Source: Girardinichthys multiradiatus
Lineage: Eukaryota > Chordata > Actinopteri > Cyprinodontiformes > Goodeidae
DNA: 64,000 nucleotides
NCBI RefSeq assembly: GCF_021462225.1
Contig: NC_061802.1
Coordinates: forward strand, 4,979,859 to 5,043,858
Reading direction: 5' to 3'
The position numbers were made by a program, and so were the translations under genes. Numbering within the stretch: the first letter of the stretch is position 1; every line of letters starts with the position of its first letter. Below are positions 32,785 to 43,015 of this stretch, in pieces. The notes beneath the pieces were generated by a model. It was not told where the DNA came from. It made no database searches and saw only the letters and a program-made list of their open reading frames with translations.

Positions 32785-33115
32785 TCTGCTGCTCTATCTT
32801 GTCAAACCCCCACTCAGTCGTGGCATAACGTCTGCTCACACTTAGCCAGGTTCTGCTGGAGGTTTATTCCTTTTTAAGCGGAGTTCTCCTCTCCACTGTT
32901 GCTATATGCATGCTCAGTATGAGCGATTGCTTGAAGGGTAACGATTCAATGTAATCAATTGTCCACTGTTACTACATACTCATTCAGGAGGAGTGATTGC
33001 TGTTAACCCAGTAACTCATTGTAATCTGCTCAATTTCTTTACATAGAACACTTTTTAACATTTTCAATAATAAACTGACTTAATTGACTTTGAATTTGTC
33101 TATGTGACTGGATTG
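32785..33115 (+). mobile_element. L2 LINE 3' UTR, 5'-truncated copy
   Basis: The phrases AACCCCCACTCAGTCGTGGC, GGTTCTGCTGGAGGTTTATTC, ATGCATGCTCAGTATGAGCG and CTCATTCAGGAGGAGTGATTG line up in order with 14930-15200 of the L2 copy. The copy contains only the 3' UTR and ends near the TTGAATTAACTG tail. It is more diverged than the nested copy. Confidence 0.8.
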
Positions 33116-33296
33116 AATTAACTGCATATTTCTATATATCATGTAGTAAAAATATTCAAACATCTAAACATCTTTTAGGATGAGGGCTGAAACAGAGGCA
33201 GTGGAATCAGACAATAGGGTCAAGACAAGACTGATAATGCTAATATTAGCACATTTGACGATCAACTAACCATTTTTCGATGTACTTTGAACAATT

Positions 33297-33872
33297 CAAT
33301 TCAATTCAATTCAAAAATACTTTATGAATCCCAAAGGGAAATTAAATGTTGTTATAGCTCACATTATGTAGGTTTCTTCAAAGAGCCGTTGTAGATGCTG
33401 ATGGCTGTGGGCAGGAAGGATCTCCTGTAGCGCTCCGTCTTACAGCAGATCTGAAGAAGCCTCTGACTGAAGACACTGTTGTTGTAGAACAGTCTCATGA
33501 AGAAGATGCTCAGAGTTCTCCATAATGTTTTTCATTTTATGAAGAATCCGTCTTTCCACAATGATCTCCAGAGGTTCCAGAGGAGTCCCCAGAACAGAGC
33601 CAGCCTTCTTTATTAGCTTGTTGAGCTTTTTTAAGTCCCTGGCTCTGATGCTGCTTCCCCAGCAGATGATGGTAGAAGAGATCACACTTTCCAAAACAGA
33701 CTTATAGAAGATATGCAGCATCTTGCTGCAAACACCAAAGGACCTAAGCTTCCTCAAGAAGTACAGTCTGCTCTGTCCCTTCTTGTAGATGGCTTCCCAG
33801 TTGCATCTCCACTCTAGTCTGTTGTCCAGGTGAACACCGAGGTATTTATACTCCTCCACCACCTCCGCTTAA
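33297..33872 (-). pseudogene. Rex1-like LINE, 5'-truncated copy with the end of the RT ORF
   Basis: The minus-strand translation EEYKYLGVHLDNRLEWRCNW, RLYFLRKLRSFGVCSKMLHI, FYKSVLESVISSTIICWGSS and LNKLIKKAGSVLGTPLEPLE is the C-terminal end of the Rex1-like RT. This 140-residue frame is better preserved than in the copy split by the L2. The 3' UTR ends in an AATTCAATTCAATTCAAAA tail at 33297. The copy is cut at its 5' side near 33872 and then continues into unrelated sequence. It provides the uninterrupted reference for the split copy. Confidence 0.88.
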
Positions 33873-33949
33873 CAGGTTGTATGAGGCTATTTCTCTGATG
33901 TTCCCTGAAATGGAGTGTGCAGCTGTAACTCAAAATGTGTGTACGGAAT

Positions 33950-34640
33950 ACAATTCTGTTTAATTCAGTTTATTTTTATATTGTTTTAAGGCACGTTATA
34001 AAAACAATAGTTAACTCAATCAAATTATACATATTCCAAGTCAAATACATACTAAATATCAAGTGAAGTTCAGTTTATTATTCGAACTGGTTATATAGTT
34101 TTTCTATCTAAGGCAACCCAGCAAATTGTATCAAGTCAGTGACTTATAGCATTCACTCCTCCTGGATTAGCATGTAGCAACCAGTGTACAGTCACCTGCA
34201 TTGTGTTATTGACTTTTAAAAAGTAATACAGTATTTAGTCCCTTGGTGGCTTCATCTAAACAAGAAACACAGCTAAGCAGATAAGCTCTGAGTCAGTTTT
34301 CCAGTTTATAGGGTGAAAGAGAGCACATACAGTTAGTCACAGTAAAACGCTCATCCAGTAACTATGTCTAGGAGAGAGACAGGGTTAAACACTGAAAGAC
34401 AGGGTCAAGTGTATCATCTAACAAGATGTTTTTTGCAGCTGTAGCTCAGCTGATGCTCACCGAGCCCCCACACTCGCACATCTCTCCTGGTTCCACCGGA
34501 GAAGAGCCTGATGCCTGATAACTAAAAGCTCTGCCCCTCCCATTCTTCTTTCAGTAGTTCTAGGAACCACCAACGCTCTTTCTGAGAAGAACAATGCAGT
34601 TCCCTGTTGTTACACCTTTTGTTGGTTGATATGAATTAGT
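33950..34640 (-). mobile_element. L2-type 3' UTR, old minus-strand copy
   Basis: On the plus strand TTTTTCTATCTAAGGCAACCC, GTCAGTGACTTATAGCATTC and CACTCCTCCTGGATTAGCATG are the complement of the L2 3' UTR at 15080-15180. Further on, GGTTCCACCGGAGAAGAGCC and AGTAGTTCTAGGAACCACC suggest an older subfamily. It is heavily diverged and non-coding. Confidence 0.7.
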
Positions 34641-35390
34641 TCTAACATTTACAAACTGGCTGAGTGATGATAATAAGCTATAAACAATGTTGGATAACTG
34701 ACATACATTTCAATATTTTATGATGTTCTCCTAACTTAGTAAGTTATGCTTTTGTAATATTGTACCGTGGTGAAACTGTAATGGAGTTTCTTACCCAATA
34801 TTTTGATGATTGTTTAGGTAGAACTTCTAATGGTTTTAGTATGGTTTTGTCGGAACGTAACCTTTTAGGAACTGACTAGTTCACTGCAGGCAACGCATCA
34901 AGGTAGGCTTGTATACAGTGAAAGTGGAGTGATGAACAATCAAGCTTAGAAGGGGTCAAATTATTGTACATTATGGGTTTTTTGGACTTATTGATTTTAC
35001 GGTTAGGGGATTGGGTTTAGGGTATCAGCTGTAAGACGCAACAGTTACCACTGTTACCTATGTATAATATAAATTATTTTTTACCTTTAACAAGCTTTTT
35101 GAATCTTGTAAAATAAGTGCTCTATAACTTTCAGAATTTGGCTATTTTATTATTTGCCCAATTGTTAATTATTATTGACAAATAATTTGTATTGTCAATC
35201 ATAGATTCAACATGTTTTACATCTCACCATATCATTTACCTAGTTAAATGATTGTTATGTAAACCTCTGTTTTAAACAATCCTACTCAGCATAAGCATGA
35301 CTACATTTCTGTTTGCTGTTATAAAACCTGACAGTTAGATCAGGATTTGATGGAAAAAATTATGAAAATCTAGCAAAAGGGCAGAAAAGT
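34641..35390. other. AT-rich unique sequence
   Basis: No transposon end, RNA gene or coding frame is recognised. Confidence 0.45.
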
Positions 35391-35394
35391 AGAG

Positions 35395-35910
35395 GATCAC
35401 CTGCAGGCATATGAAGTGAGACAGAAATAAATGAAAAAAGATTCATACAAAAGTGCAACATTTTCAGAACCACATGCAGAGTTAGATAAGAGGGGGAAAA
35501 CATGGATAATTACCCTCCCTCTGTGTAGCACTAGTTTTAAAAGCGTGTTTTTACATTTCAGTGTCGTCGCTCTGCTCAGCAGGCATCTCTGGCATGATGC
35601 CAATCTCCATATCTCCTCAACAGGCCCAATAAATACCCAGTTATCTGCACCTGCGACAATTATTATCCTATTAGCAACAAATACCGCACAATTACCGCTA
35701 GAAACCTTCACACCCAGGCTGCTGCAGGCTGTGAAAAACCCAGGGAGGGTAAAAATTAGCAAGGAGCAGCAGCAGCGATCAGACAGCAATTAATCAGCAC
35801 AGGCACATCTCTCAGGGTGGAGAACATAGACAGAGCCCTAACATATTTAGCTGTGATGCATAGAGGGCTGATGAATGGAGGGAACGGTGGGAGGGTACAG
35901 ACTCGCTGTT
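35395..35910. promoter_or_regulatory. Candidate conserved non-coding block with many homeodomain-like cores
   Basis: About 500 bp of complex sequence: GGATAATTACCCTCCCTCTG, CGACAATTATTATCCTATTAG, CGCACAATTACCGCTAG, AGACAGCAATTAATCAGCAC and GCTGTGATGCATAGAGGGC. The density of TAATTA/CAATTA cores and the absence of repeats stand out. On both strands the frame is open for about 120-130 codons across 35397-35793. This could suggest an exon, but there are no domain motifs and the two strands are open equally. I favour an enhancer over coding sequence. Confidence 0.4.
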
Positions 35911-36024
35911 TTTACAAGTGCATTACATGCAATGGCAGTTCTTACATGAATAATGTCATGGTTATATATATGATACTACCTCACAAATTTATACTTGAAC
36001 AATGTTTTCACAATTCACTAATCA

Positions 36025-36185
36025 ATAAGTAAGCAAGTAAGTAAATTGTATTTATATAGCCCCTTTTTACAAGGTTTGTTTTAATGGGTCTCTATCCAGA
36101 GTAGAATAAAGCAGTCCATGCTGGACCAGTCAAATGTTTGATAATTTGAACTAGAGAGGATCAAATGCACTACAGAGAAGCAGCC
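36025..36185. mobile_element. Possible short LINE-tail-like relic
   Basis: AGTAAATTGTATTTATATAGCCCC resembles the ATTTATATAGCGCC-type end seen in reverse-oriented fish LINE 3' tails. Nothing more of an element is visible. Confidence 0.3.
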
Positions 36186-36846
36186 CTTTAAGTTAGTGTT
36201 GAGTTTTTAGTTGTGAAGAGATGCCTTCTTTTCTTCACTCAGATCCTCGAGTTGCATTCACATATTTTCTTACAGTGCTTGGACTATTCACACCTGGACA
36301 TGAAAATAAGGAATACAAAAGTGGTGAGAACATCAACTGAAGGTAACCTTTTTTTAATTTGTTGCTCATGCTGCCCACAGACAGAGGGTGCCCTGGGTGG
36401 GAGCCCATGATTATATATTACTTCCTTACACTGAATGACTTCAGATTATTTAGGGTGTTTTTGTAAGTCACTGTTCCGATTCCAAACTTAGATGTTAACA
36501 AGGTAAGTGCCTGATCTAAGGAAGCTAAATTTAACATATTGTTACGCTGATGCTAACTGCTGCACGATTTGCCATTTTTGTTATTTTTTATGAACGTTTA
36601 CATGCGCATTTTGGTTGCATTTGGGGGTTTTTCCTCAGTGATGTGTTTCCATTTCAGACTTTGACATCTTTGTAGAAAAAGATTACAGGTATGGCGCAAG
36701 AATAACAGACCACCTGACGACAACACCCCCAGCCGCCAATATTCGTCTCTGATAGGCTGATAAGTCCAGCTGCTACAAAAGCAAAACTTGATGGAGAAAA
36801 AACTGCTCCCAGCATGCGAAAAAATAATATAAACCTTGAACACACA

Positions 36847-36849
<3 letters not shown>
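36186..36849. other. Unrecognised sequence
   Basis: No clear feature. A short TTTTCTTACAG-like pyrimidine tract occurs near 36265-36277, without a convincing exon after it. Confidence 0.4.

Positions 36850-36885
<36 letters not shown>
36850..36885. repeat. (CA)n microsatellite
   Basis: A pure (AC)n tract of about 36 bp. Confidence 0.95.
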
Positions 36886-36888
<3 letters not shown>

Positions 36889-37481
36889 TATTCATATTCA
36901 AATGAAAAAATTCTTATCTTTGAAATTGTGGCTCTTCCCTTCAGTGGGGTTTTAATGCATGTTGAAAAGATTGCAAAGTAGGTGAGTGGAGAGAGGAAGA
37001 GGCAGAGAGATGCACAGAGGAGAATTTGGGTGAGTCTGATGCATCATCACACCCTTTCCCCCAACAATTTATCAGCCTAAAATTTGACAAACAGACAGAC
37101 AGTCTGATGGACAGACAAATTTCTTTAGCAGGCTTTTTTTTGGCCATGCCTACAATAGCTGTCAAAACAGCAGTTAGGAGGAGAGAGAGGGGTGAGAGAG
37201 ATAAAGAGAACATTGAGAACCAAAATAAGAGAAGGGGAGATGTGTGCTCCTGCCTCTGACTGTCTTTCTTTAATGAAACAGTGCTGTGTGCCTTGGGAGA
37301 TAGTTGAAGCTGACAGAAGCACTCAAGTTCTGGCTAAGAGGTCTCACACACACTCTCACAGACTCACAGACACGCAAATCATTTTGGGGGGATGTCATGT
37401 ACCAAACAAGTAAGGCTTCTTTTGGTCTGGGAGATACACTGGGTTCTTTGACATTTTCCCTTTCTCACTGACTCTGTTTGA

Positions 37482-37483
<2 letters not shown>

Positions 37484-37522
<39 letters not shown>

Positions 37523-37815
37523 CCTGTCTTGGCATCACAGTGAGAACCATTTTCCCGATTTCACCATCAAATTGAGGACCGTTTGTACCAAAGTGAGGAC
37601 ATTTAACTGGTCCTCACGACCTATTTTGCTAATGGTTAGGTTTAGGACTAAGGTGGGAATTGAGTTTAGGTTAAGGTTAGGGTTAGGCATGCACTGCTAA
37701 TGGTTAGGTTTAGGGTTATTGTCAGGGTTAGGGCACAGAAAGGGTTGAAAATGACTGAAAATCAATGGAAGTCAATGGGAGTCAACACATGGTCCTCACT
37801 ACATACAGCAAAACA

Positions 37816-37901
<86 letters not shown>
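37484..37901. repeat. TTAGGG-bearing repeat unit flanked by (GT)n on both sides
   Basis: Two (GT)n tracts (37484-37521 and 37819-37901) bracket a unit of about 300 bp. Its text is familiar from many fish genomes: CTTGGCATCACAGTGAGAAC, AAATTGAGGACCGTTTGTACC, GGTCCTCACGACC, then GTTAGGTTTAGG, GGTTAGGGTTAGGC and AAAATCAATGGAAGTCAATGG. The inner part has several telomere-like TTAGGG/TTAGGT motifs. It encodes nothing. A single GTTAGGGTTAGG motif also occurs at 38490-38505. Confidence 0.75.
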
Positions 37902-37904
<3 letters not shown>

Positions 37905-38074
37905 ATTGCAGCCTAAAAGCTAGACCATCCAGCCAAAGGTCACCAGAGTTCCTGTATTTTCTCTGTTTTCCAGTTTTAGCTCAAGTAAGTTGGCTTTCTC
38001 AACTCCATGTTTATGCTCTTCTCAGGTTTTAAATCCCCTTTTTTGTATTATGAAAAAGACTTTCCCCAACAGGA

Positions 38075-38255
38075 GTGGGAACACATCTAGCACTGGAGGG
38101 TTGGATGTACGGCTGCATTCCTCAGTGGACGGATCATCATTAAGGTGGGTCACCTGAATTAAATGAATGGTTCAGCACCAAGCTTATGCAGAACTTGATG
38201 AACTCAGACATTTCTATTAGCTGGGTTAGAGCAGGAACAGACCTAAAATGTGAAA
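38075..38255. mobile_element. Palindromic MITE, copy 3, decayed
   Basis: The centre matches the family (TCACCTGAATTAAATGAATGG, GCAGAACTTGATGA), and the right arm ends GGTTAGAGCAGGAACAGACC, TAAAATGTG. The left arm is barely recognisable. Confidence 0.5.
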
Positions 38256-38329
38256 GACACAGGCTCTTAGAGAATGCAATACATCACCATCCTTTGAAAG
38301 CAGCATTAAGGCTTTTCTTTTTTTAAATA

Positions 38330-39200
38330 AACACATGGTTACATCTCCGTCCACATTTATTGGCATCCCTGGTAAAACTCTGTAGAAAACTGTCAAAATA
38401 ATTGCTCTCTTATTGGTGCAGCATATTCTCTTTTTTTCTTTTTTTTTTTATAAACAAATCTGGTGCTACAATTTGGGGCATCCAAAGGGTTAGGATTAGG
38501 GTTAGGAAATAAACAGAAAGATTTTTTTTCATTTAACTTAATTTTTTTAGTTTGATCAGAACCTGTTTAGTAATCTATGGCTACCTGACTCTCTTGCTAT
38601 AAATCTGACATGACACAAAATAGGAAAGATAAGAGAACATGCTCTTAACTCAGTTAGATGTTGGCTGATCATCATACATTAGGAAATGGCCACAGGAAAA
38701 TAGCTACTCACTTAAAGTTGCACATGTCTACTATCACAAAAATTACATGTGGCAAAATCAGCTGGATGAAGACATATATTTACAAATGGCAAAAATAAAT
38801 ATCAGAAGTTCACTTTTAGAGAACAACAGCCATCTCTGGCATTGCAAAGTCTCTATAAGATCCATTAAATGGTATCTGCATGCTTATTGGTGATTAGGGA
38901 GACATGCCTGGAAACATGTAGAGATTTTTAGAACTTTAAATGGAACCCTGTGCTTTCATCAGATATGACTAAAACTGACCATTTTGGCCATAAATAATGC
39001 AGGTAAGTCTGTCATGAAACAATGGATGAATACTTAAAAAAGTAGCTCATGGTGACTGTCAACTATGGAGGACTTGTAATGCTGTGGGCTTCTTTTAAAA
39101 GCTCTGGAAACGTTCCTGAAGCACGAGGCATTATGAACATCTTCAAATAAGATATTTTAGGTAAGACAATTAAGGATCTTAGCCAGAAAACCAAATAACT
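38330..39200 (+). mobile_element. Decayed Tc1-like relic
   Basis: On the plus strand AATGCTGTGGGCTTCTTTTAAAAGC resembles the VWGCF segment (39079-39103). Upstream AAAACTGACCATTTTGGCCATAA resembles the FELFGHN segment after the first catalytic D. TTATTGGCATCCCTGGTAAA near 38360 fits a terminal region of such an element. All frames are broken. Confidence 0.45.
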
Positions 39201-39462
39201 GTCATCAATTGGTTGTAATCAATCAACATACATAACTAACAACACATAAAACAAAATACATATGATAAACCAAGACAACCAACAGCAACAAACACGCAGT
39301 CATTGCAATAAATTATCCAGCCTGTAATTAACACATCCTTTAAATCCTTGTACCATGTAAAATTAATATCCCTATATGTTAATTTATATTAAACATAAAC
39401 ACATCATATCTCAAAACAGGCTGTAGGAATACTCTGAATATTGAAATAAATGTGCACTTACT

Positions 39463-39478
39463 GTTGTTGTTGTTGTTC
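39463..39478. repeat. (GTT)n microsatellite
   Basis: A short (TTG)n tract just before the recognisable part of the Tc1 relic that hosts the nest. Confidence 0.85.
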
Positions 39479-39630
39479 TAATGGATGGTGATGCTGCCAC
39501 CGCCATGTTTCACTTTGGGAATGGTGTGTTTAGGATAATATGCAGTGTTAGTTTACCTTCACACATGGGGATTTACATGTAGGCCAAACAGTTCAATGTA
39601 TTATTGGCCTCTTGGTTACTTCTCTCATTA

Positions 39631-39706
39631 CACGCCAAAACAAATTCCTTGTATGTCCAAAAACGTACTTGGCAATAAAGCTTTTCTAATTCTGATTCTG
39701 ATTCTG
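39631..39706 (+). mobile_element. Rex1-like LINE 3' tail, about 76 bp, severely 5' truncated
   Basis: CAAATTCCTTGTATGTCCAA, GTACTTGGCAATAAAGCTTTT and a (TTCTGA)n end are the extreme 3' terminus of the LINE seen in reverse at 26041-26100. Only the terminus was copied. ATTA flanks both sides (39627-39630 and 39707-39710), which may be part of the target duplication. Confidence 0.75.
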
Positions 39707-40231
39707 ATTAATGCTGTTCTTTCCCAGCCTGTTAATCCAGCTGTATGTGCAAGTGTTGGTAGATTTGCAGTTGTTCCATAAACATTTTATTTTTGGGTCA
39801 TAGATTGAACTAGTGCTGGGCGATAAGACAATACATATCGTGGGGATGATAGAAAAGTGTCTATTGTGCTACTTCTCTTCTATCGTTTCTAACATAATTT
39901 TATCAATTATTCAAGCAAATATTTCATAAAGTAGGCTACGCTGAATGTATTAGTGTTGTCACTTTGCATACACTCAGTTTATATATGTGAAAAACAAGAA
40001 TAAAAAATAGGTTTTTCGCAAAGAAGATCCGTCTTGTGGTTTTGCGACATGACGCTGCTTTACGTTATGTAACTCATGAGTGCTGAAAGATGGAGGCGCT
40101 AGAAGCTGAAGTCTCATACCCGGGGTTGCAACAGAGACAGGTACACAGGCAGCCCAAGAGGGTGGGGGGGGTTGTACGTCTGTGATTTCACTCGTGTTAC
40201 TTTTGCGTTTACTCACAATACCTTTGAGTAA

Positions 40232-40698
40232 ATGGTTCTCCAACAGTCTTGAAGGAGTTCCCAGAGATGCTTTGCACTTGTTGGCACTTTTGCCTTCACT
40301 CTGCGGTCCAGCTGTCCTCAGCAGTGGTTTCCTAGCAGCCATTTTACCATGAAGGCCTGATTCACACAGTCTCCTCTTCACAGTTGATCTAGAGATGTGT
40401 CTGCTGCCAGAACTCTGTGTGGCATTGACCTGTTCTCTAATCTGAGCTGCTGTTAACCTGCAATTTCTGAGGCTGGTAACTCGGATGAACTTATTGTCCA
40501 CAGCAGAGGTGACTCTTGGTCTTCCTTTCCTGGGCGGTCCTCATGTGAGCCAGTTTCTTTGTAGCGCTTGATGGTTTTTGCGACTGCACTTGGGGACACT
40601 TTCAAAGTTTTCCCAATTGTTCGGACTGACTGACCTTCATTTCTTAAAGTAATGATGGCCACTAATTTTTCTTTACTTAGCTGCTTTTTTCTTGCCAT
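40232..40698 (-). pseudogene. DD38E transposase remnant without the catalytic core
   Basis: The start ATG is at 40698 (MARKKQLSKEKLVAIITLR). The N-terminal HTH is intact up to KETGSHEDRP, where one base is missing and the frame shifts near 40535. The next frame continues as VDNKFIRVTSLRNCRLTAAQ, VNATQSSGSRHISRSTVKRR and HGKMAARKPLLRT. It then jumps straight to text equivalent to KAKGPTSAKHLWELLQDCW in a wrong frame. Both catalytic aspartates and the glutamate are lost. At best it encodes a DNA-binding fragment. Confidence 0.88.
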
Positions 40699-41113
40699 AA
40701 TACAAATTCTAACAGTCTATTCAGTAGGACTATCAGCCGTGTACTGTATTCACCTCCTGCACAACACAACTGATGGTCCCAACCCCATTTATAAGGCTTG
40801 AAATCCCACTTATTAAACCTGACAGGGCACACCTGTGAAGTGAAAACCATTTCAGGTGACTACCTCTTGAAGCTCATCAACAGAATGTCAAGAGTGTGCG
40901 GAGCAGTAATCAAAGCAAAAGGTGGCTACTTTGAAGAACCTAGAATATAAGACATATTTTCAGTTGTTTCACACATTTTGGTCCAGTATATAATTCCACA
41001 TGTGTTAATTCATAGTTTTGATGCCTTCAGTGTGAAGCTACAATATTCATAGTCATGAAAATAAAGAAAACTCTTTGAATGAGAAGGTGTGTCCAAACTT
41101 TTGGTCTGTACTG
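40232..41113 (-). mobile_element. DD38E Tc1 copy inside the hAT, core and left TIR deleted
   Basis: The right end is intact (complement begins CAGTACAGACCAAAAG; TA at 41114-41115), and the long right TIR matches that of 17650-19277. The left TIR is missing: homology starts abruptly near 40232 at AAATGGTTCTCCAACAGTC. Between KPLLRT and the C-terminal codons (about 40315) the entire catalytic core is deleted. Its orientation is the same as the copy at 17650. Confidence 0.88.
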
Positions 41114-41820
41114 TATGACAAATAAACCATACCGATGCCATATCAGTGCTGTTTGTTTAGGGAGCAGTTTGTCATCTGTGCTGCTGTTCCAAAATGCACA
41201 GCTTTCTCAAGGCGATTAACAACTTTTGCGAGCGAACGCAAAAGTATTGCGAGGGGACGCAAAAGAAAAAAAATCCCCCATGTCCCCTGGCTAGCTCCGT
41301 AAAATGTCACTTTAAAATAAAATTGGAAAAAAGTAAGCAATGATATTATTTTGTCATATTTTTCAGAGAATAACAGAATAATTGGGGGTATATCGTGATT
41401 TATATCGTTATTATGATATAAAATAGTCTATATCGTGATATATGGTTTTTTCCATATTGTCCAGCACTAGATTGAACAGTGATCCATAGGGTGTGCAGAG
41501 CTTGGGGTATTACTTTAAACTTCACCACAACTTTATTCATAAACTGTCTGCTTTCCTCCTTGGTCTCCATGAAAGTTACTGTTCACTAATCTCCTCCAAC
41601 CAACGTCTGAGGAATTCACAGAACAGTTGTATTTATACTGAGGTGGAATTACACACAAATGGACTCTTAATTGTTAACCAGGTGATTCTGAAGGGATTTG
41701 ATTGTACTGCAGATTATTTAGGGGTAAAATAGTAAAACATGTGAACACTACACTTTCAAATATTTATTTGTATAAAACAAATTTTATTACACATCCTTTT
41801 GCGTCCACTTAATTGTGGAA

Positions 41821-42465
41821 TTTGTAAAGAGTCTCTGTAAGTTTTAAATCATTGTTGATCAAACAAAGAGCAAGAGGGATTTTTTCATGTTCAGATACAT
41901 AAAATCCTGAAATTCAAAGAGGGTGCTTTCCTTTTTCAACTGCAAAATTACTGGATGCTCAAACAGACCCTCAAAGTAGAATTTAAGCTTCTTGATTTGT
42001 GCCAACTTAATGTCCAAAACGTGAAAACTTGAATCTACAAAATATTTTCATTAATTTGCTAAGAGGGATTGTTGAGATGCAGGACAAAATATGTATCTTT
42101 TTGCAAGCCTTAAATCTTAGTGGTAAATATTAACTTTTCTCTCTGCTTTCCACATTTGGCTCCCTTTGTTTCTCTTGACCTTTATTTTTTACATTACAAT
42201 CCTTTACTCTATTTCCCCTCCTCTTCTCAGTCACAGAACAAGAACTTTATATTGTTTCTTGGTGCAGATTTTAAAAAGAATTACAAATGTCTTTAACAAT
42301 GTAACTGTGTTCATTAATGAATCATTCATACACAATAGAAGAAATGTTTTATTTTATGGAAACACAATGGCTCTTTGGCAGCTTTTGTCCCCTCTCAGCT
42401 TTCCACCTTATCCCAAGCATGAAAAAACAAGTCAAAAAAGTACATCCCAAAATGTTTGAGAACTC
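41821..42465. other. Unrecognised AT-rich sequence
   Basis: No transposon end, RNA gene or convincing coding frame is recognised. Confidence 0.45.
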
Positions 42466-43015
42466 TCACTATTATTAATCGTCATGCGGAGGCGACCCCT
42501 TCCATGTGCATCATGGGAAATGAGGGAGGTGTCATGAGAGGCAACCTCTGTCTTGTTCTGTGTGAGTGAGTGGATAAGTGCTACATGTCAGCCTCATGTT
42601 TAAAGACGCTCTGCATGATATCTTTGTCATCAGAGCCGACAGAAATCACGGCTGGAGACGAGCGGTGAGCTCGCCTGTCACAACAAACCACTGCAAGCAG
42701 AGCCTGCGGCACGATGGAAAGCTGTAATTTAGAATCAAATGAATTATCTATGACTACAGTAAGTTTGTCAGAGAAAGACAGAAAATGTCATGTCTCGGGA
42801 CAGAAAATGCCAATGTGCAGTAAATTAATACAAAATTATTTCAGTTGTTTGTGAAATGCAACAAGATGGAAAGCAGGGCTTAATTAAATTTGCGAAGCAC
42901 ATGTGATGATAAAAAGCTGGGTAGCAGCTGATGAGTTAATGAAAATGCATTAATGCAAATTACAATGAAGACAGAAAAGTGCATTTCAATAGGGAAGAGT
43001 TGGTATCATGTAACG
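42466..43015. promoter_or_regulatory. Candidate conserved non-coding block with an octamer-like site
   Basis: About 550 bp of complex sequence with TATTATTAATCGTCATGCGG, CATCATGGGAAATGAGGGAG, CTTAATTAAATTTGCGAAGC, GGGTAGCAGCTGATGAGTTAA and GCATTAATGCAAATTACAATG. ATGCAAAT is the canonical octamer for POU factors and here sits beside ATTA cores and an E-box (CAGCTG). Composition and complexity differ from the flanks, and no repeat family is recognised. Of the candidates in this window this one looks most like a vertebrate developmental enhancer, but conservation is untested. Confidence 0.42.

Larger units (their letters stand above)
39811..41469. mobile_element. Non-autonomous hAT element with 8-bp target duplication
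   Basis: The ends read TAGTGCTGGGCGATAAG on the left and, complemented, TAGTGCTGGACAATATGG on the right. An exact 8-bp duplication, GATTGAAC, flanks the element (39803-39810 and 41470-41477). Eight-base duplications and CTGGGCGATA-type ends are characteristic of the hAT superfamily. The inner flanks hold CATATATCACGATATAG-like palindromes and GCAAAAGTATTGCGAG repeats in both orientations. No hAT transposase is encoded. Removing the nested Tc1 part (40232-41113) leaves about 780 bp. Confidence 0.9.
39480..41820 (-). mobile_element. Tc1-like relic hosting a LINE tail and a hAT element
   Basis: The host text is in three pieces that read in order as a minus-strand Tc1 element of the 24430 family. 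Piece one (39480-39630) has GATGCTGCCACCGCCATGTTTC and GTAGGCCAAACAGTTCAATG. Piece two (39707-39810) has AATGCTGTTCTTTCCCAGCC and TAGATTTGCAGTTGTTCC. Piece three (41470-41820) has GATTGAACAGTGATCCATAGG, CTTCACCACAACTTTATTCA and TTACACACAAATGGACTC. The gaps are filled by a Rex1-like 3' tail (39631-39706) and by a hAT (39811-41469). No transposase frame remains. Confidence 0.85.

Noticed and set aside
36598..36885. Cys-Val frames over (CA)n, and similar frames near 37490, 37700 and 49560-49870
   Set aside because: Dinucleotide repeats remain open in several frames; no other coding sign.
37600..37740. An interstitial telomere block
   Set aside because: TTAGGG motifs are few and degenerate and belong to an interspersed repeat flanked by (GT)n.
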